Source: Haloterrigena salifodinae
GTDB lineage: Archaea > Halobacteriota > Halobacteria > Halobacteriales > Natrialbaceae
Assembly: GCF_003977755.1 (NCBI RefSeq)
Contig: NZ_RQWN01000003.1
Location: 186,001 to 250,000, forward strand
DNA length: 64,000 nucleotides
Reading direction: 5' to 3'
Of this stretch, positions 8,314 through 16,902 are shown one piece after another (position 1 is the stretch's first letter; each line of letters starts with the position of its first letter). The position numbers and the translations under genes were made by a program. Under the pieces are notes generated by a model. That model ran no database searches and was not told the origin of the DNA. It saw nothing but the letters and a program-made list of their open reading frames with translations.

Positions 8314-8778
8314 ATGACGGACTACGATCTCGACGCGGTCGATCGGGAGATTCTCTACGCGCTCCAGGAGGAAGCCCGGAACCTCTCGTCGAGTGAGATC
8401 GCCGAGCGGACCGACGCGTCCTCGAGCACCGTTCGCAAACGCATCCAGCGGTTGGAGTCGGAGGGCGTCATCAAGGGCTACAGCGCCAACATCGACTACA
8501 CGAAGTCGGGGTATCCGATCCGGATGCTCCTCTACTGCACGGCGTCGATTCCGGAGCGAGGCGACTACATCGACGATCTACTGGACATTTCCGGCGTCGT
8601 CTCGGTACAGGAGTTGGTCACGGGCGAGCAGAACCTTCTCGTGACGGCCGTCGTCAAGAACGACCGAGAGATCACGCCGATCGCACAGGAGATCTCGGAC
8701 ATGGGGCTGACGATCACCGACGAAGTGCTCGTGCGGAGCCACCAGTCGACGTCGTTCGACGAATTCTCCTCCCAGTAA
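8314..8778 (+). CDS. Lrp/AsnC-family transcriptional regulator
   Basis: 154 residues. The N-terminal AsnC-type helix-turn-helix reads LDAVDREILYALQEEARNLS, then SEIAERTDASSSTVRKRIQRLESEGVIKGY. The C-terminal half is the ligand-binding RAM/ACT-like domain (GVVSVQELVTGEQNLLVTAVV). The start at 8314 follows a TATA at leaderless spacing; the longer in-frame start at 8176 would add a basic shadow sequence. It lies 304 bases upstream of dabB on the same strand, so it could regulate inorganic-carbon uptake, but that is only positional. Confidence 0.9.
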   Translation: MTDYDLDAVDREILYALQEEARNLSSSEIAERTDASSSTVRKRIQRLESEGVIKGYSANIDYTKSGYPIRMLLYCTASIPERGDYIDDLLDISGVVSVQELVTGEQNLLVTAVVKNDREITPIAQEISDMGLTITDEVLVRSHQSTSFDEFSSQ

Positions 8779-9082
8779 CGCGACGAACTGGCTCCGTTTC
8801 CGGACGGACACCGCGCTGTTCCGCCCGTTCTCGCGTCCTGTTCGGTGCGATTCTCACGAGCGTCGACTGAGACGTTCTCTGACTGAGACATTCGTGATGA
8901 GCACCGTGTTTATCACGATCGTCCACTATAGAGGGAGGGGCGAACATTTTGTTCGAACCAAAGACTATAATAACCAGTCTGTTCGTATATTGGGTGAAGA
9001 CGACCGACCGTGCAAGTGTTGCCGGGACTGGTTCGGCGCGACCCGGCTGCGATCCCGCGCTGGTCGAGCGCGAAATCGAAGC
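8779..9082. other. gap between the Lrp gene and dabB, with promoter-like AT-rich segment
   Basis: No gene seen. An AT-rich stretch at about 8960-8995 contains two TATA-like motifs (ACTATAATAACC and CGTATATTGG), roughly 90-120 bases before dabB. They suggest a leadered dabBA transcript. Confidence 0.45.
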
Positions 9083-10582
9083 ATGACCGACGAAAGTGCA
9101 CCCACATCCGACGACGCCGTCGCACAACTCTCCGAACCGACGCCATCGACCTCGCTCGTTCCGCGAGCGTCGACGCGGACGGTCTGGGCGCTGTTCGCCC
9201 TCAGCGTCGGGGTACTCGCGCTGGCGGCCCGGAACGGAGCCGGCTGGGAGTTTGCGGACGCGCTGCGCGTCGACGGGCTGACCGCGGTGATGTGGGTCGT
9301 GGTCACCTTCTTCAGCGGGATCGTCCACAGCTACTCCCGGCGCTACATGGCTGGAGACCGCCACATCGATCGGTTCTACTACCGCGTTCTCGGGTTCACG
9401 CTCGTCGTCATGACGCTGACCGCGGCCGACCACGTCGCGCTGTTCGCGGCGGCGTGGCTGGCGATGGGGCTGCTCATGGCGTCGCTCATCGGTCACGTTC
9501 GCGAGTGGGAGCAGGCCCGAGCCGCCGCCGCCGTCGCTCGTCGGTACTTCCTCGCCAGCAGCGGCCTGCTGGCCGCCTCGCTGGCCCTCCTCGCCTGGGC
9601 GACGGGTGCGACCACCCTCACCGGTATTTTCGGTGCCCTCGAGGGCGTCTCGCGGACGGTCGGCCTCGTCGCCGCCGGCGGGATCGTCCTCGCGGCGGTC
9701 ATCCAGTCTGCCCTGTTTCCCTTCCACAACTGGCTGCTGTCGTCGATGACAGCGCCGACGCCGGCGTCGGCCCTGATGCACGCCGGGTTCGTCAACGCGG
9801 GTGGGCTCCTGTTGACCAGGTTCGCTCCGGTGGTCGCCGACCACCTCGCCGTCATGTCGTTCGTCGTCCTGCTCGGCGCCGTCAGCGCCCTCCTCGGACA
9901 GGCGATGATCCTCGTCCAGACGGACGTCAAACGCAAGCTCGGCTGCTCGACAATCGCGCAGATGGGCTTTATGATACTACAGTGCGGTCTCGGCTTCTTC
10001 GCCGCGGCGATCGCCCATCTCGTCCTCCACGGCTTCTACAAGGCGTATCTCTTCCTCTCGTCGGGCGCCGCCGTCGAGCAAGCGGTGCCGAAAGACAAGA
10101 AGCAAACTCATCTCGGCTTCTCCGGGGTCGCCGTCAGTCTGCTGACCGCCGTCGGCGGCGGCGTCCTGTTCGGCGTCCTCACCGGAAAGGCGACGAGCCT
10201 CGAGTTGAACAGCGGGACCATCCTGACGCTGGTCGTGGTCCTGACGACGCTGACCGCGGCCCGCGACATCCTCCGGCGGTCGACCCTGCCGGCGTCGGTC
10301 AGGTTCGTCAGCGCCCCGCTGGTCGTCCTGACCGCGATCGGCGGCTACGCCATCGCGTTCAACGCCGTCTCGACGATGCTCTCGGGCGTGCCGATGACCC
10401 ACGTCTCGACGGAGATGACGATCGCTCACTACCTCGCCGTCGCTCTGTTCGTCGGCGCCTACCTCGTGGCCGAACTCGGCTGGTTCCGCTCGAGCAAGCG
10501 CCTCTACGTGACGCTGCTGAACCTCTCCCAACCCGATCCGAACACCGTGCTCACCGACAAGGAGGACTACAATGACGCGTAA
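9083..10582 (+). CDS. dabB: DabB: proton-channel-like subunit of inorganic-carbon transporter (NuoL/MrpA-like)
   Basis: 499 residues with about 12-14 hydrophobic helices and the proton-conducting antiporter core (NuoL/MrpA type): FPFHNWLLSSMTAPTPASALMHAG and LVQTDVKRKLGCSTIAQMGFM contain the conserved Lys and His residues of this family. It is followed, with an 11-base overlap, by a DUF2309 gene, which is the defining gene pair of DAB dissolved-inorganic-carbon accumulation complexes. In characterised bacterial DABs the membrane subunit couples a cation gradient to the hydration of CO2 in DabA. I start at MTDESAPTSDD; an earlier in-frame ATG would add a non-conserved basic leader. No other Nuo or Mrp subunits are nearby, which argues against a respiratory complex. 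Confidence 0.88.
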   Translation: MTDESAPTSDDAVAQLSEPTPSTSLVPRASTRTVWALFALSVGVLALAARNGAGWEFADALRVDGLTAVMWVVVTFFSGIVHSYSRRYMAGDRHIDRFYYRVLGFTLVVMTLTAADHVALFAAAWLAMGLLMASLIGHVREWEQARAAAAVARRYFLASSGLLAASLALLAWATGATTLTGIFGALEGVSRTVGLVAAGGIVLAAVIQSALFPFHNWLLSSMTAPTPASALMHAGFVNAGGLLLTRFAPVVADHLAVMSFVVLLGAVSALLGQAMILVQTDVKRKLGCSTIAQMGFMILQCGLGFFAAAIAHLVLHGFYKAYLFLSSGAAVEQAVPKDKKQTHLGFSGVAVSLLTAVGGGVLFGVLTGKATSLELNSGTILTLVVVLTTLTAARDILRRSTLPASVRFVSAPLVVLTAIGGYAIAFNAVSTMLSGVPMTHVSTEMTIAHYLAVALFVGAYLVAELGWFRSSKRLYVTLLNLSQPDPNTVLTDKEDYNDA

Positions 10583-13097
10583 CGGAACCGACGACCGTCG
10601 TCGCATCGAGGAGCGTATCGACCGCGCCGCCGAGCGCATCGGCTCCGTCTGGCCGCTGCACTCGTTCGTCACGGCCAACCCCCTCTCGGGGTTCGAGGAC
10701 GAGCCGTTCCATCAAGCCGTCGCCGAGGGCGAACGCCTGTTCGGCGGCCGCGGCTACCCGCACCCGTCGGTCTTCCGCCGGGCGTGGGAGACCGGCCGGA
10801 TCGATCCCGACGCGCTTCAGGCGGAACTCGAGGCTCGCGGTATCGACCGGGAGCCCGAGACGCTCCTGGACGAGATGGCCGAAACCGAGGCGGAACGCGG
10901 CTCCGAGACCGACGACACGACGGCGGCCGTCGACCGCGTGCTGACGAAGTGGCTCGCGGCCTTCCTCGATCAGGGGCAGTCGAAGTGGCCGATGCCCAAC
11001 CGCAAGGCGGGATTCTACGCTGCGTGGCGCGAGATGGCACCCCACGACGGGGACGTGTCCGGCTGTGACGACTCCGACGATCTTCCCGAGACGGCGACCG
11101 AGGCCCTCGAGGCGGTGTTGGGCGACTTCCCCGAAGGACGCTGGGAGGACGTCGTCGAGCACCACCTCGCCGCGCTCCCGGGCTGGAGCGGGTTCATCAA
11201 GCAGCGGACCGATGCCGACGCCAACGCGTGGCAGGAGCAGTACCCGATCACGCTGCCGGAGTATCTGGCGGTGCGGCTGACGCTGGCCGACCTGCTGGAC
11301 GCGCCGATCGACCCCGGAGCGGTCGACGACGGCGACGAGGCGAGGACCACCGCCAGTGCGGACGACGTGAGCGACGCGGACGACGGGATCCCCCTGCCCG
11401 AGATCTGGCTGACCGCGTGGGAGCGCAGCTACCGCGAGCGCCTCCTCGAGGGGATCGACGACTCGGTGACGGACCCGTCGGACGACAACGGAGAGCGACC
11501 GGCCGCGCAGCTCGTGTTCTGCATCGACACCCGCTCAGAGGTGATCCGCCGCCACATCGAGGCCCAGGGCCCCTACGATACCCACGGCTACGCGGGCTTC
11601 TTCGGGGTTCCGATGCGCCATCGAGAGTACGACTCGCACGCCGAGAGCGACGCCTGCCCGCCGATCGTCGATCCGCAACACCGCGTCGTCGACCGTCCCG
11701 GGGAGGAAGCCGAGGCGGCGACGGCCCGCGACCGCTGGACCGGTGTGGCGAACGCGGCACGCAAACACTTCACGACGCTCAAGAACAACGTCGTCGCCGC
11801 GTTCACGTTCGTCGAGGGCGCCGGCAGCGCCTACGGTTCGGCGATGGCCGCGCGGACGCTGTCGCCCTCGGCGATCGCGAAACTCGAGCGCGCCGTCGAG
11901 GAGCGCGTGCCGAACTACCACGAAGCCGCCTCCCCGGCGGTCGACTACGACGCGTACGACGACCACGGCCACGCCGACCATGACCTCCCGCAGGGGATGA
12001 CCCTCGAGGAGAAGGTCGAGTACGCCGCGACGGCCTTCGAACTCATGGGATGGACGGCATTCGCTCGCCTGGTCGTCTTCGCGGGCCACGCCAGCGAGAC
12101 GACGAACAACCCCTTCGACTCGAGTCTCGACTGCGGGGCCTGCGCGGGGAACCCGGGCGGCCCGAACGCCCGCGTACTCGCCGAGATCTGCAACGACGAG
12201 GACGTGCGGGCCGAACTGCGCGAGCGCGGGATCGACGTCCCCGAGGACACCGTCTTCCTCGCGGGCGAGCACAACACGACGACCGACGAGATCGAACTGT
12301 TCGACGACCCGGTGCCGGAGAGCCACCACGAGGATCTCGCGTCCCTGCGCGAGGACCTCGAGCGCGCCCGCGCCGGGGCCACAGCAGAGCGCACTGACGA
12401 CGCGACGGGCGGCGATCCGGACGCCGGCGTCGCGGCGGTCGAACGCAAAGCGGCCGACTGGGCCGAGGCCCGTCCTGAGTGGGGGCTGGCCGGCAACGCC
12501 TCGTTCGTCATCGGCCCCCGCGAGCTGACCGCCGACCGGAACCTCGACGGGCGCGCGTTCCTCCACTCCTACGACTGGACGACCGACCCCGAGGGCGAGG
12601 CCCTCGAGGCGATCTTCACCGGGCCGCTAGTCGTCACTCAGTGGATCAACAACCAGTACTACTTCGCGACCGTCGACAACGCGGTCTACGGCAGCGGCTC
12701 GAAGATCACCCAGAACCCCATCGGCAACGTCGGCGTCTTACAGGGCAACGGCGGGGACCTGATGACCGGCCTGCCGCTCCAGTCGCTGAAGGTCGACGAC
12801 GACCGACCGTACCACCAGCCGCTGCGGTTGACGGCCGTGATCCACGCGCCGGTCGATCGCGTGACCGAGATCCTCCGCGAGCACGAGGACGTGCGCACGC
12901 TGCTCGACAACGGCTGGATCGGGGACCTGACGGTCGTCGATCCCGAGCAGGACAACACCGCCTTCCAGTACGCCGGCGACCTCGAGTGGGCGGCCGACGT
13001 CGAACTCGAGGCCGAGGCGACGCCGGAGGTCGAGTACGAGACCGAGTCCGAGGTCGAGAGCGAGACGCCGACCCCGCAGACGGCCGACGACGACTGA
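10572..13097 (+). CDS. dabA: DabA: DUF2309/UPF0753 carbonic-anhydrase-like subunit
   Basis: 841 residues, soluble. The beta-carbonic-anhydrase-like zinc site is intact: CIDTRSE gives Cys317, Asp319 and Arg321, GHAS gives His506, and DCGAC gives Cys521. The 15-residue His-Cys spacing equals that of the characterised DabA (H524/C539). The PLHSFVTANPL start and the block ending in NPIGNVGVLQGNGGDL are family hallmarks. It should bind DabB at the membrane and hydrate CO2 to bicarbonate vectorially. It begins inside the end of dabB (11-base overlap), implying coupled translation. Acidic low-complexity inserts (about 230-255 and the last 40 residues) are halophile traits. Whether the host fixes carbon or only feeds carboxylases is unknown. 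Confidence 0.93.
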   Translation: MTRNGTDDRRRIEERIDRAAERIGSVWPLHSFVTANPLSGFEDEPFHQAVAEGERLFGGRGYPHPSVFRRAWETGRIDPDALQAELEARGIDREPETLLDEMAETEAERGSETDDTTAAVDRVLTKWLAAFLDQGQSKWPMPNRKAGFYAAWREMAPHDGDVSGCDDSDDLPETATEALEAVLGDFPEGRWEDVVEHHLAALPGWSGFIKQRTDADANAWQEQYPITLPEYLAVRLTLADLLDAPIDPGAVDDGDEARTTASADDVSDADDGIPLPEIWLTAWERSYRERLLEGIDDSVTDPSDDNGERPAAQLVFCIDTRSEVIRRHIEAQGPYDTHGYAGFFGVPMRHREYDSHAESDACPPIVDPQHRVVDRPGEEAEAATARDRWTGVANAARKHFTTLKNNVVAAFTFVEGAGSAYGSAMAARTLSPSAIAKLERAVEERVPNYHEAASPAVDYDAYDDHGHADHDLPQGMTLEEKVEYAATAFELMGWTAFARLVVFAGHASETTNNPFDSSLDCGACAGNPGGPNARVLAEICNDEDVRAELRERGIDVPEDTVFLAGEHNTTTDEIELFDDPVPESHHEDLASLREDLERARAGATAERTDDATGGDPDAGVAAVERKAADWAEARPEWGLAGNASFVIGPRELTADRNLDGRAFLHSYDWTTDPEGEALEAIFTGPLVVTQWINNQYYFATVDNAVYGSGSKITQNPIGNVGVLQGNGGDLMTGLPLQSLKVDDDRPYHQPLRLTAVIHAPVDRVTEILREHEDVRTLLDNGWIGDLTVVDPEQDNTAFQYAGDLEWAADVELEAEATPEVEYETESEVESETPTPQTADDD

Positions 13098-13355
13098 GGG
13101 CGCCTTGAGGGCTGATCCGGTCGCCGTCTTTACTGACTCGAGACGATTGCCAAGTGTGGCAGCCGATTTTCGGTCGGGTTTCGCTCGGCATAGCCACGCC
13201 GACCGTTCGGCCCGAATCGAGAAACGGACTTTCCTATTCTTTGGAGAAAGGGTGATTCTACGGCAACACCATATAAGTCAATTTAATATAAAGTATAGTT
13301 ATTTATACTAAGACACATAGAAAAAATTAATCCATCCCATATGTATATTTCATAT
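13098..13355. other. AT-rich leader of the halocin-like islet
   Basis: Composition drops abruptly from GC-rich to AT-rich at about 13230. The part 13270-13345 is almost all A and T with several possible TATA boxes (for example ATATAAAG, TTTATAC). No gene is seen. Confidence 0.5.
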
Positions 13356-14216
13356 ATGTCTGGAGAAAAAGACATTAGTCGACGAAAGATAGTCCAGTCT
13401 CTTGGGATCGGAGTCGGTACTATAGGACTTGCAGGACAGGGGAATGCGAAACCTAGTGAGACGGATGATTATGAATACGAGCGATTAGAACTCACCGGAA
13501 AGCAACAAAACCGGCTTATTGGTAAAGCGAAATCGGACGCGGAGTTCAAATCACTTGAAAGAGACATGGTCTCTCGTGGATATCAGATTAAAGGGAAGCC
13601 ACGAGTCTTTCAAGCAAGAAAACGGTCTGCTTCAGAAATAAAGGTTTTAGCTCAGGGAGTATTATTCTCACTTTCGGCGGATGAGTATGACGCGGGATAC
13701 CTACAGTGGAGAGAAAATAGCGACCCAACCGGAGCTGTTTTTAAGGGGAGCACCCTCTCATCACTCCCAGGGTTAATTAATGCAACTACAGAAGACTGGG
13801 AAGAAATGGAATCAATGCGAATGATATCCGCTAACTCGGATATAGCATTTTTATCCGAGAGTGAAGCGAAAAGAGAAGGATATTCAGCGTCAGAACCGGT
13901 TGTAGTTGATCAACAACATAACTCAGTCATAAACACTGTCGCATCGGTACAAAGCAGTTATGAGGCCTGTATATTAGACTGCGCAGGTCCACTCGGAGAA
14001 GCTTCGGCTTTAATCGGATGCGGAGCTTGTGCTGGTTCCGTAAATCCGTTAGCTTGTTTCGATTGTCTTCTCGGTATTGGAGAAGGGGCCTGCTGTGTAG
14101 GTGCCTGTTCTGATCCAGATGGTACGTTGTGTAATGCTGCTTCCTCGTTGATTTTCTTAGGTGGTATTGCGCTCACAGTCCTTGCCGGGTGTAATAACGA
14201 TGACTGCTCGTTCTAA
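13356..14216 (+). CDS. halocin C8-like microhalocin precursor (Tat-exported, Cys-rich C-terminus)
   Basis: 286 residues if started at the ATG at 13356, which places the twin Arg of SRRKIVQSLGIGVG at 9-10; an ATG 15 bases earlier is also possible. A Tat signal is followed by a polar domain (LTGKQQNRLIGKAKSDAEFK, then EFKSLERDMVSRGYQ) of the kind seen in halocin-like precursors. From Cys205 to the end, 82 residues hold 12 cysteines among small hydrophobic residues (for example CLLGIGEGACCVGAC). Halocin C8 is made from a 283-residue precursor with a 76-residue, 10-Cys C-terminal peptide, so size and layout match closely. In that system the N-terminal part gives immunity. The gene is very AT-rich compared with all neighbours, which points to recent transfer. 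The mature cut site is not visible. Confidence 0.72.
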   Translation: MSGEKDISRRKIVQSLGIGVGTIGLAGQGNAKPSETDDYEYERLELTGKQQNRLIGKAKSDAEFKSLERDMVSRGYQIKGKPRVFQARKRSASEIKVLAQGVLFSLSADEYDAGYLQWRENSDPTGAVFKGSTLSSLPGLINATTEDWEEMESMRMISANSDIAFLSESEAKREGYSASEPVVVDQQHNSVINTVASVQSSYEACILDCAGPLGEASALIGCGACAGSVNPLACFDCLLGIGEGACCVGACSDPDGTLCNAASSLIFLGGIALTVLAGCNNDDCSF

Positions 14217-14294
14217 TATCAACATTAAATAGGAGCTCAGTACCATATTATGGTATGGGGATAGAACTATAGAATTACTACAATAGATTATGAA

Positions 14295-14299
14295 TGGAG
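14295..14299 (+). promoter_or_regulatory. Shine-Dalgarno GGAGG
   Basis: GGAGG lies 5 bases before the ATG at 14305 and decides that start over the ATG at 14290. It is one of few clear ribosome-binding sites here, where most genes look leaderless, and suggests co-transcription with the precursor. Confidence 0.6.
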
Positions 14300-14304
14300 G
14301 CCCC

Positions 14305-14646
14305 ATGGAGATTAAATCAATCGAAGTAAAATACATAACCGGTAATTTATTTCTTGGGATAGTCGTTATTTCACTTATTACTTACTGGCAGTTGTCTGCA
14401 CTTCTCATAGCGACTGTTTCGATTCTTACAGTGATTACCGCGAGCTATGGCTTAAAGCCATTCGGCGATACTATTGCCTATCTTATCTTACAAGCAGCGG
14501 GCTTCTTCGTTTTGGGTATCGTCACCCTGCTCGCTACTGAGAGCACACTTCCGGCACTTGCACTTGTCATCGCTAGTTTAGCTGGTCTGCTGGTCTACGC
14601 TAAGCAGGGGATTCAATGCGGGATTTGGACCCGACGTAATCCGTGA
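14305..14646 (+). CDS. small membrane protein next to the halocin-like precursor
   Basis: 113 residues starting MEIKSIEVKYITGN, with about four hydrophobic helices and a short basic tail (WTRRNP). I do not recognise its family. It shares the low GC of the precursor gene 88 bases upstream and is the last gene of the islet, so it probably came with it. Immunity or a helper in export would fit, but nothing in the sequence proves either. Confidence 0.6.
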   Translation: MEIKSIEVKYITGNLFLGIVVISLITYWQLSALLIATVSILTVITASYGLKPFGDTIAYLILQAAGFFVLGIVTLLATESTLPALALVIASLAGLLVYAKQGIQCGIWTRRNP

Positions 14647-14925
14647 GTCGCGAGGCGCTCGAACCAGTAGCACTCGGTCCCGGTTTCGATCGGTACTCTC
14701 GAGGATGGTGGTCTCTCGGCGGCCGCTCTCCGCAGATGGTCGTTCGCACGAAAGCACCCTCGAAATAGCGGCGCTCGGTAGTATCCCCTACTCGATAACT
14801 TCACAATCGAACTCGTCAGTACTGTCACTAGCGACTGTTCAACGACGATCTCAGCGGGTACGAGTGCTTCTCGTCCCGACAGCGGTATCGAAACGGGAGT
14901 TCATGGACGCAAAACGTCGCACCAG
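14647..14925. other. gap after the halocin-like islet
   Basis: Composition returns to GC-rich within about 50 bases after 14646. No gene, RNA or integrase remnant is recognised, and the flanks show no obvious direct repeat. Confidence 0.4.
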
Positions 14926-15630
14926 CTACCGAGAGAGCAGGCTGCGGGCCGTCGTCTCGTAGCCCTCGGGCACGATATCGGCGAGCGCGTCGGGGCCTGT
15001 CTCGCCGTTGGCGGCGACCAGGTACGTGCGGCCGGGTTCGTCGCCGTAGACGCCCTGAAAGTCGTAGACGAAGCCGTAGACGTCGATGTCGTCGGGGACA
15101 TCCGTGGCGTCGCAAAGCGAGCGCACCTGATAGTCGACGTTGTACTCGACGAGCTGATTGATCACCCGCGCCTCGTCCGCGTCGGTGTCGATCAGTCCGC
15201 TCTCGAGGGCCTCCTCGACGACGGGCACGAGCTGGTCGACCCACTTGTCGACGCCCTGCGGGCCCGGCGGTTCCTCGCCGGTCGCGACGTGGTAGGCCGC
15301 GGTGACGGCGCCGCAGCCGGTGTGGCCGACGACGGCGACGACGTCGGTGCCGGTGTGATGGATTGGGTAGAGGACGCCGCCGTCGACGATCCGCTTGCCG
15401 GCGTCCTCGTCCCAGATCTGGTTGCCGATGTTGCTCGGCGTGAAGACCGCTCCCGGGCGTTCGATGCCCCACATACCCTCGTGAGAGACTCGCGAGTCCG
15501 AACAGCAGATCGCGACGACGGTCGGGTGCTGGCCCGTCTGCACCGCCGCGAAGTAGTCCTCGGGCAACGCCTCGACGTGGCGCTCGTTGCCGGCGAGCAG
15601 GTTCTCGAGCGTGTCCCGATCGGATCCCAT
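14926..15630 (-). CDS. beta-class carbonic anhydrase
   Basis: 234 residues. The zinc and catalytic dyad residues of beta-carbonic anhydrases are all present: CSDSR gives Cys43, Asp45 and Arg47, and HTGCG gives His103 and Cys106. It should interconvert CO2 and bicarbonate in the cytoplasm. The ATG at 15628-15630 gives the family start MGSDRDTLENLLAGN. It lies 1.8 kb from dabA, separated only by the AT-rich islet, so before that insertion the two may have been close neighbours. A free cytoplasmic anhydrase would dissipate a bicarbonate pool made by DAB, so the two may serve different conditions. Confidence 0.93.
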   Translation of the reverse strand: MGSDRDTLENLLAGNERHVEALPEDYFAAVQTGQHPTVVAICCSDSRVSHEGMWGIERPGAVFTPSNIGNQIWDEDAGKRIVDGGVLYPIHHTGTDVVAVVGHTGCGAVTAAYHVATGEEPPGPQGVDKWVDQLVPVVEEALESGLIDTDADEARVINQLVEYNVDYQVRSLCDATDVPDDIDVYGFVYDFQGVYGDEPGRTYLVAANGETGPDALADIVPEGYETTARSLLSR

Positions 15631-15773
15631 AACGAGACGTACACGAACGGCGACCAAAAAGGTTCGACCGCTGCTGGCCGCGGCCGCGCCGACCTCGCGT
15701 CTGGATCGACGGTCGACCGTTCGTCATCTTCCGCGAGCCCAACGTTCACCCGTCGGGGCGCCCTCGTACGCGT

Positions 15774-16790
15774 ATGGCAGAGACCAGACAGTGGCGACTC
15801 GCGAACCGTCCCGTCGGCGAACCGACCCGCGACGACTTCGACCTCGTCACCGTCGACCGTCCCGAACCCGAGAACGGCGAGGTGCTCGTCAAGACGCTCT
15901 ACCAGTCCGTCGATCCGTACATGCGCGGTCGTATGCGCGACGCGGAATCGTACGCCGAACCGTGGGACGTCGGCGATCCGATGAAAGCGAGCGTCGTCGG
16001 CGAAGTCCTCGAGTCCAACGCCGGCCAGTTCTCGGCGGGCGATATCGTCACCGGCGACCTCCTCTGGGCGGAACACGCTGTCGCGGACGCGAACGAACTT
16101 CAGCCGGTCGATCCGGACCACGGGCCGATCTCGACGGCGCTGGGCGTGCTCGGCATGCCCGGTGTGACGGCCTACTGGGGCCTCAACGACGTCGGCGACC
16201 CGAAGCCGGGCGACACCGTCGTCGTCTCCGCGGCCGCGGGCGCGGTCGGCTCCGTCGTCGGCCAGCTCGCTCGTCTCTCGGGCGCCCGCGTGGTCGGTAC
16301 CGCCGGCAGCGAGGCCAAGATCGAGTGGCTTACCGAGGAACTGGGCTTTGACGCCGCGATCAACTACAAGGAGACCGACGACCTCTCGACTGCGGTCGAC
16401 GAGGCCTGTCCCGACGGCGTCGACGTCTACTTCGACAACGTCGGCGGCCCGATCACGGACGCCGTCTGGCCCCGGCTGAACGTCGACGCCCGGGTCGCGG
16501 TCTGCGGCCAGATCGCCCTCTACAACGAGACCGACGTCCCGACCGGCCCGCGAAAGCTCGCCAAGCTCATCGAGACCCGCGCGACGGTCGAGGGCCTGCT
16601 CGTCAGCGACTACCAGCCCCGCTGGGGCGAGGCGCTCGAGCGGCTCTCGCAGTTCGTACAGAACGACCAGATCCGCTACCGCGAGAACGTCGTCGAAGGC
16701 TTCGAGAACGCGCCCGACGCGTTCCTCGGGCTGTTCGAGGGCGAGAACATCGGGAAGCAGTTGGTCAGGGTCGCCGAACGAGACGAGTAG
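15774..16790 (+). CDS. NADP-dependent oxidoreductase, zinc-free MDR family
   Basis: 338 residues, typical of leukotriene B4 12-hydroxydehydrogenase/curcumin reductase-like enzymes. It shows SVDPYMRGRM near the substrate site, the cofactor motif VVVSAAAGAVGSVVGQLARL, and CPDGVDVYFDNVGG. Structural zinc ligands are absent. It should reduce activated double bonds of enones or quinones with NADPH. It is divergently oriented to the carbonic anhydrase gene and stands alone. Confidence 0.9.
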   Translation: MAETRQWRLANRPVGEPTRDDFDLVTVDRPEPENGEVLVKTLYQSVDPYMRGRMRDAESYAEPWDVGDPMKASVVGEVLESNAGQFSAGDIVTGDLLWAEHAVADANELQPVDPDHGPISTALGVLGMPGVTAYWGLNDVGDPKPGDTVVVSAAAGAVGSVVGQLARLSGARVVGTAGSEAKIEWLTEELGFDAAINYKETDDLSTAVDEACPDGVDVYFDNVGGPITDAVWPRLNVDARVAVCGQIALYNETDVPTGPRKLAKLIETRATVEGLLVSDYQPRWGEALERLSQFVQNDQIRYRENVVEGFENAPDAFLGLFEGENIGKQLVRVAERDE

Positions 16791-16902
16791 GCGCCTCGAC
16801 CACCGGCTCGAGGTCGCCGATAGCCGCGAGTAGCCGCCGGCGCATCGGGTCGCTGCCGTGGCTGTCGTAACGTGAATATGTCTGCGACGGGGAGCGTTTC
16901 GC

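Noticed and set aside
8894-9082. Upstream extension of dabB to an earlier ATG
   Set aside because: The extra 63 residues are not DabB-like and cover the AT-rich promoter region.
9083-10582. Respiratory complex I or Mrp antiporter subunit as the identity of dabB
   Set aside because: No other Nuo or Mrp genes are nearby and it overlaps a DUF2309 gene, the DAB signature.
11535-12566. Minus-strand open frame of 343 codons inside dabA
   Set aside because: DabA's zinc-site residues are on the plus strand, and the minus frame shows no family features.
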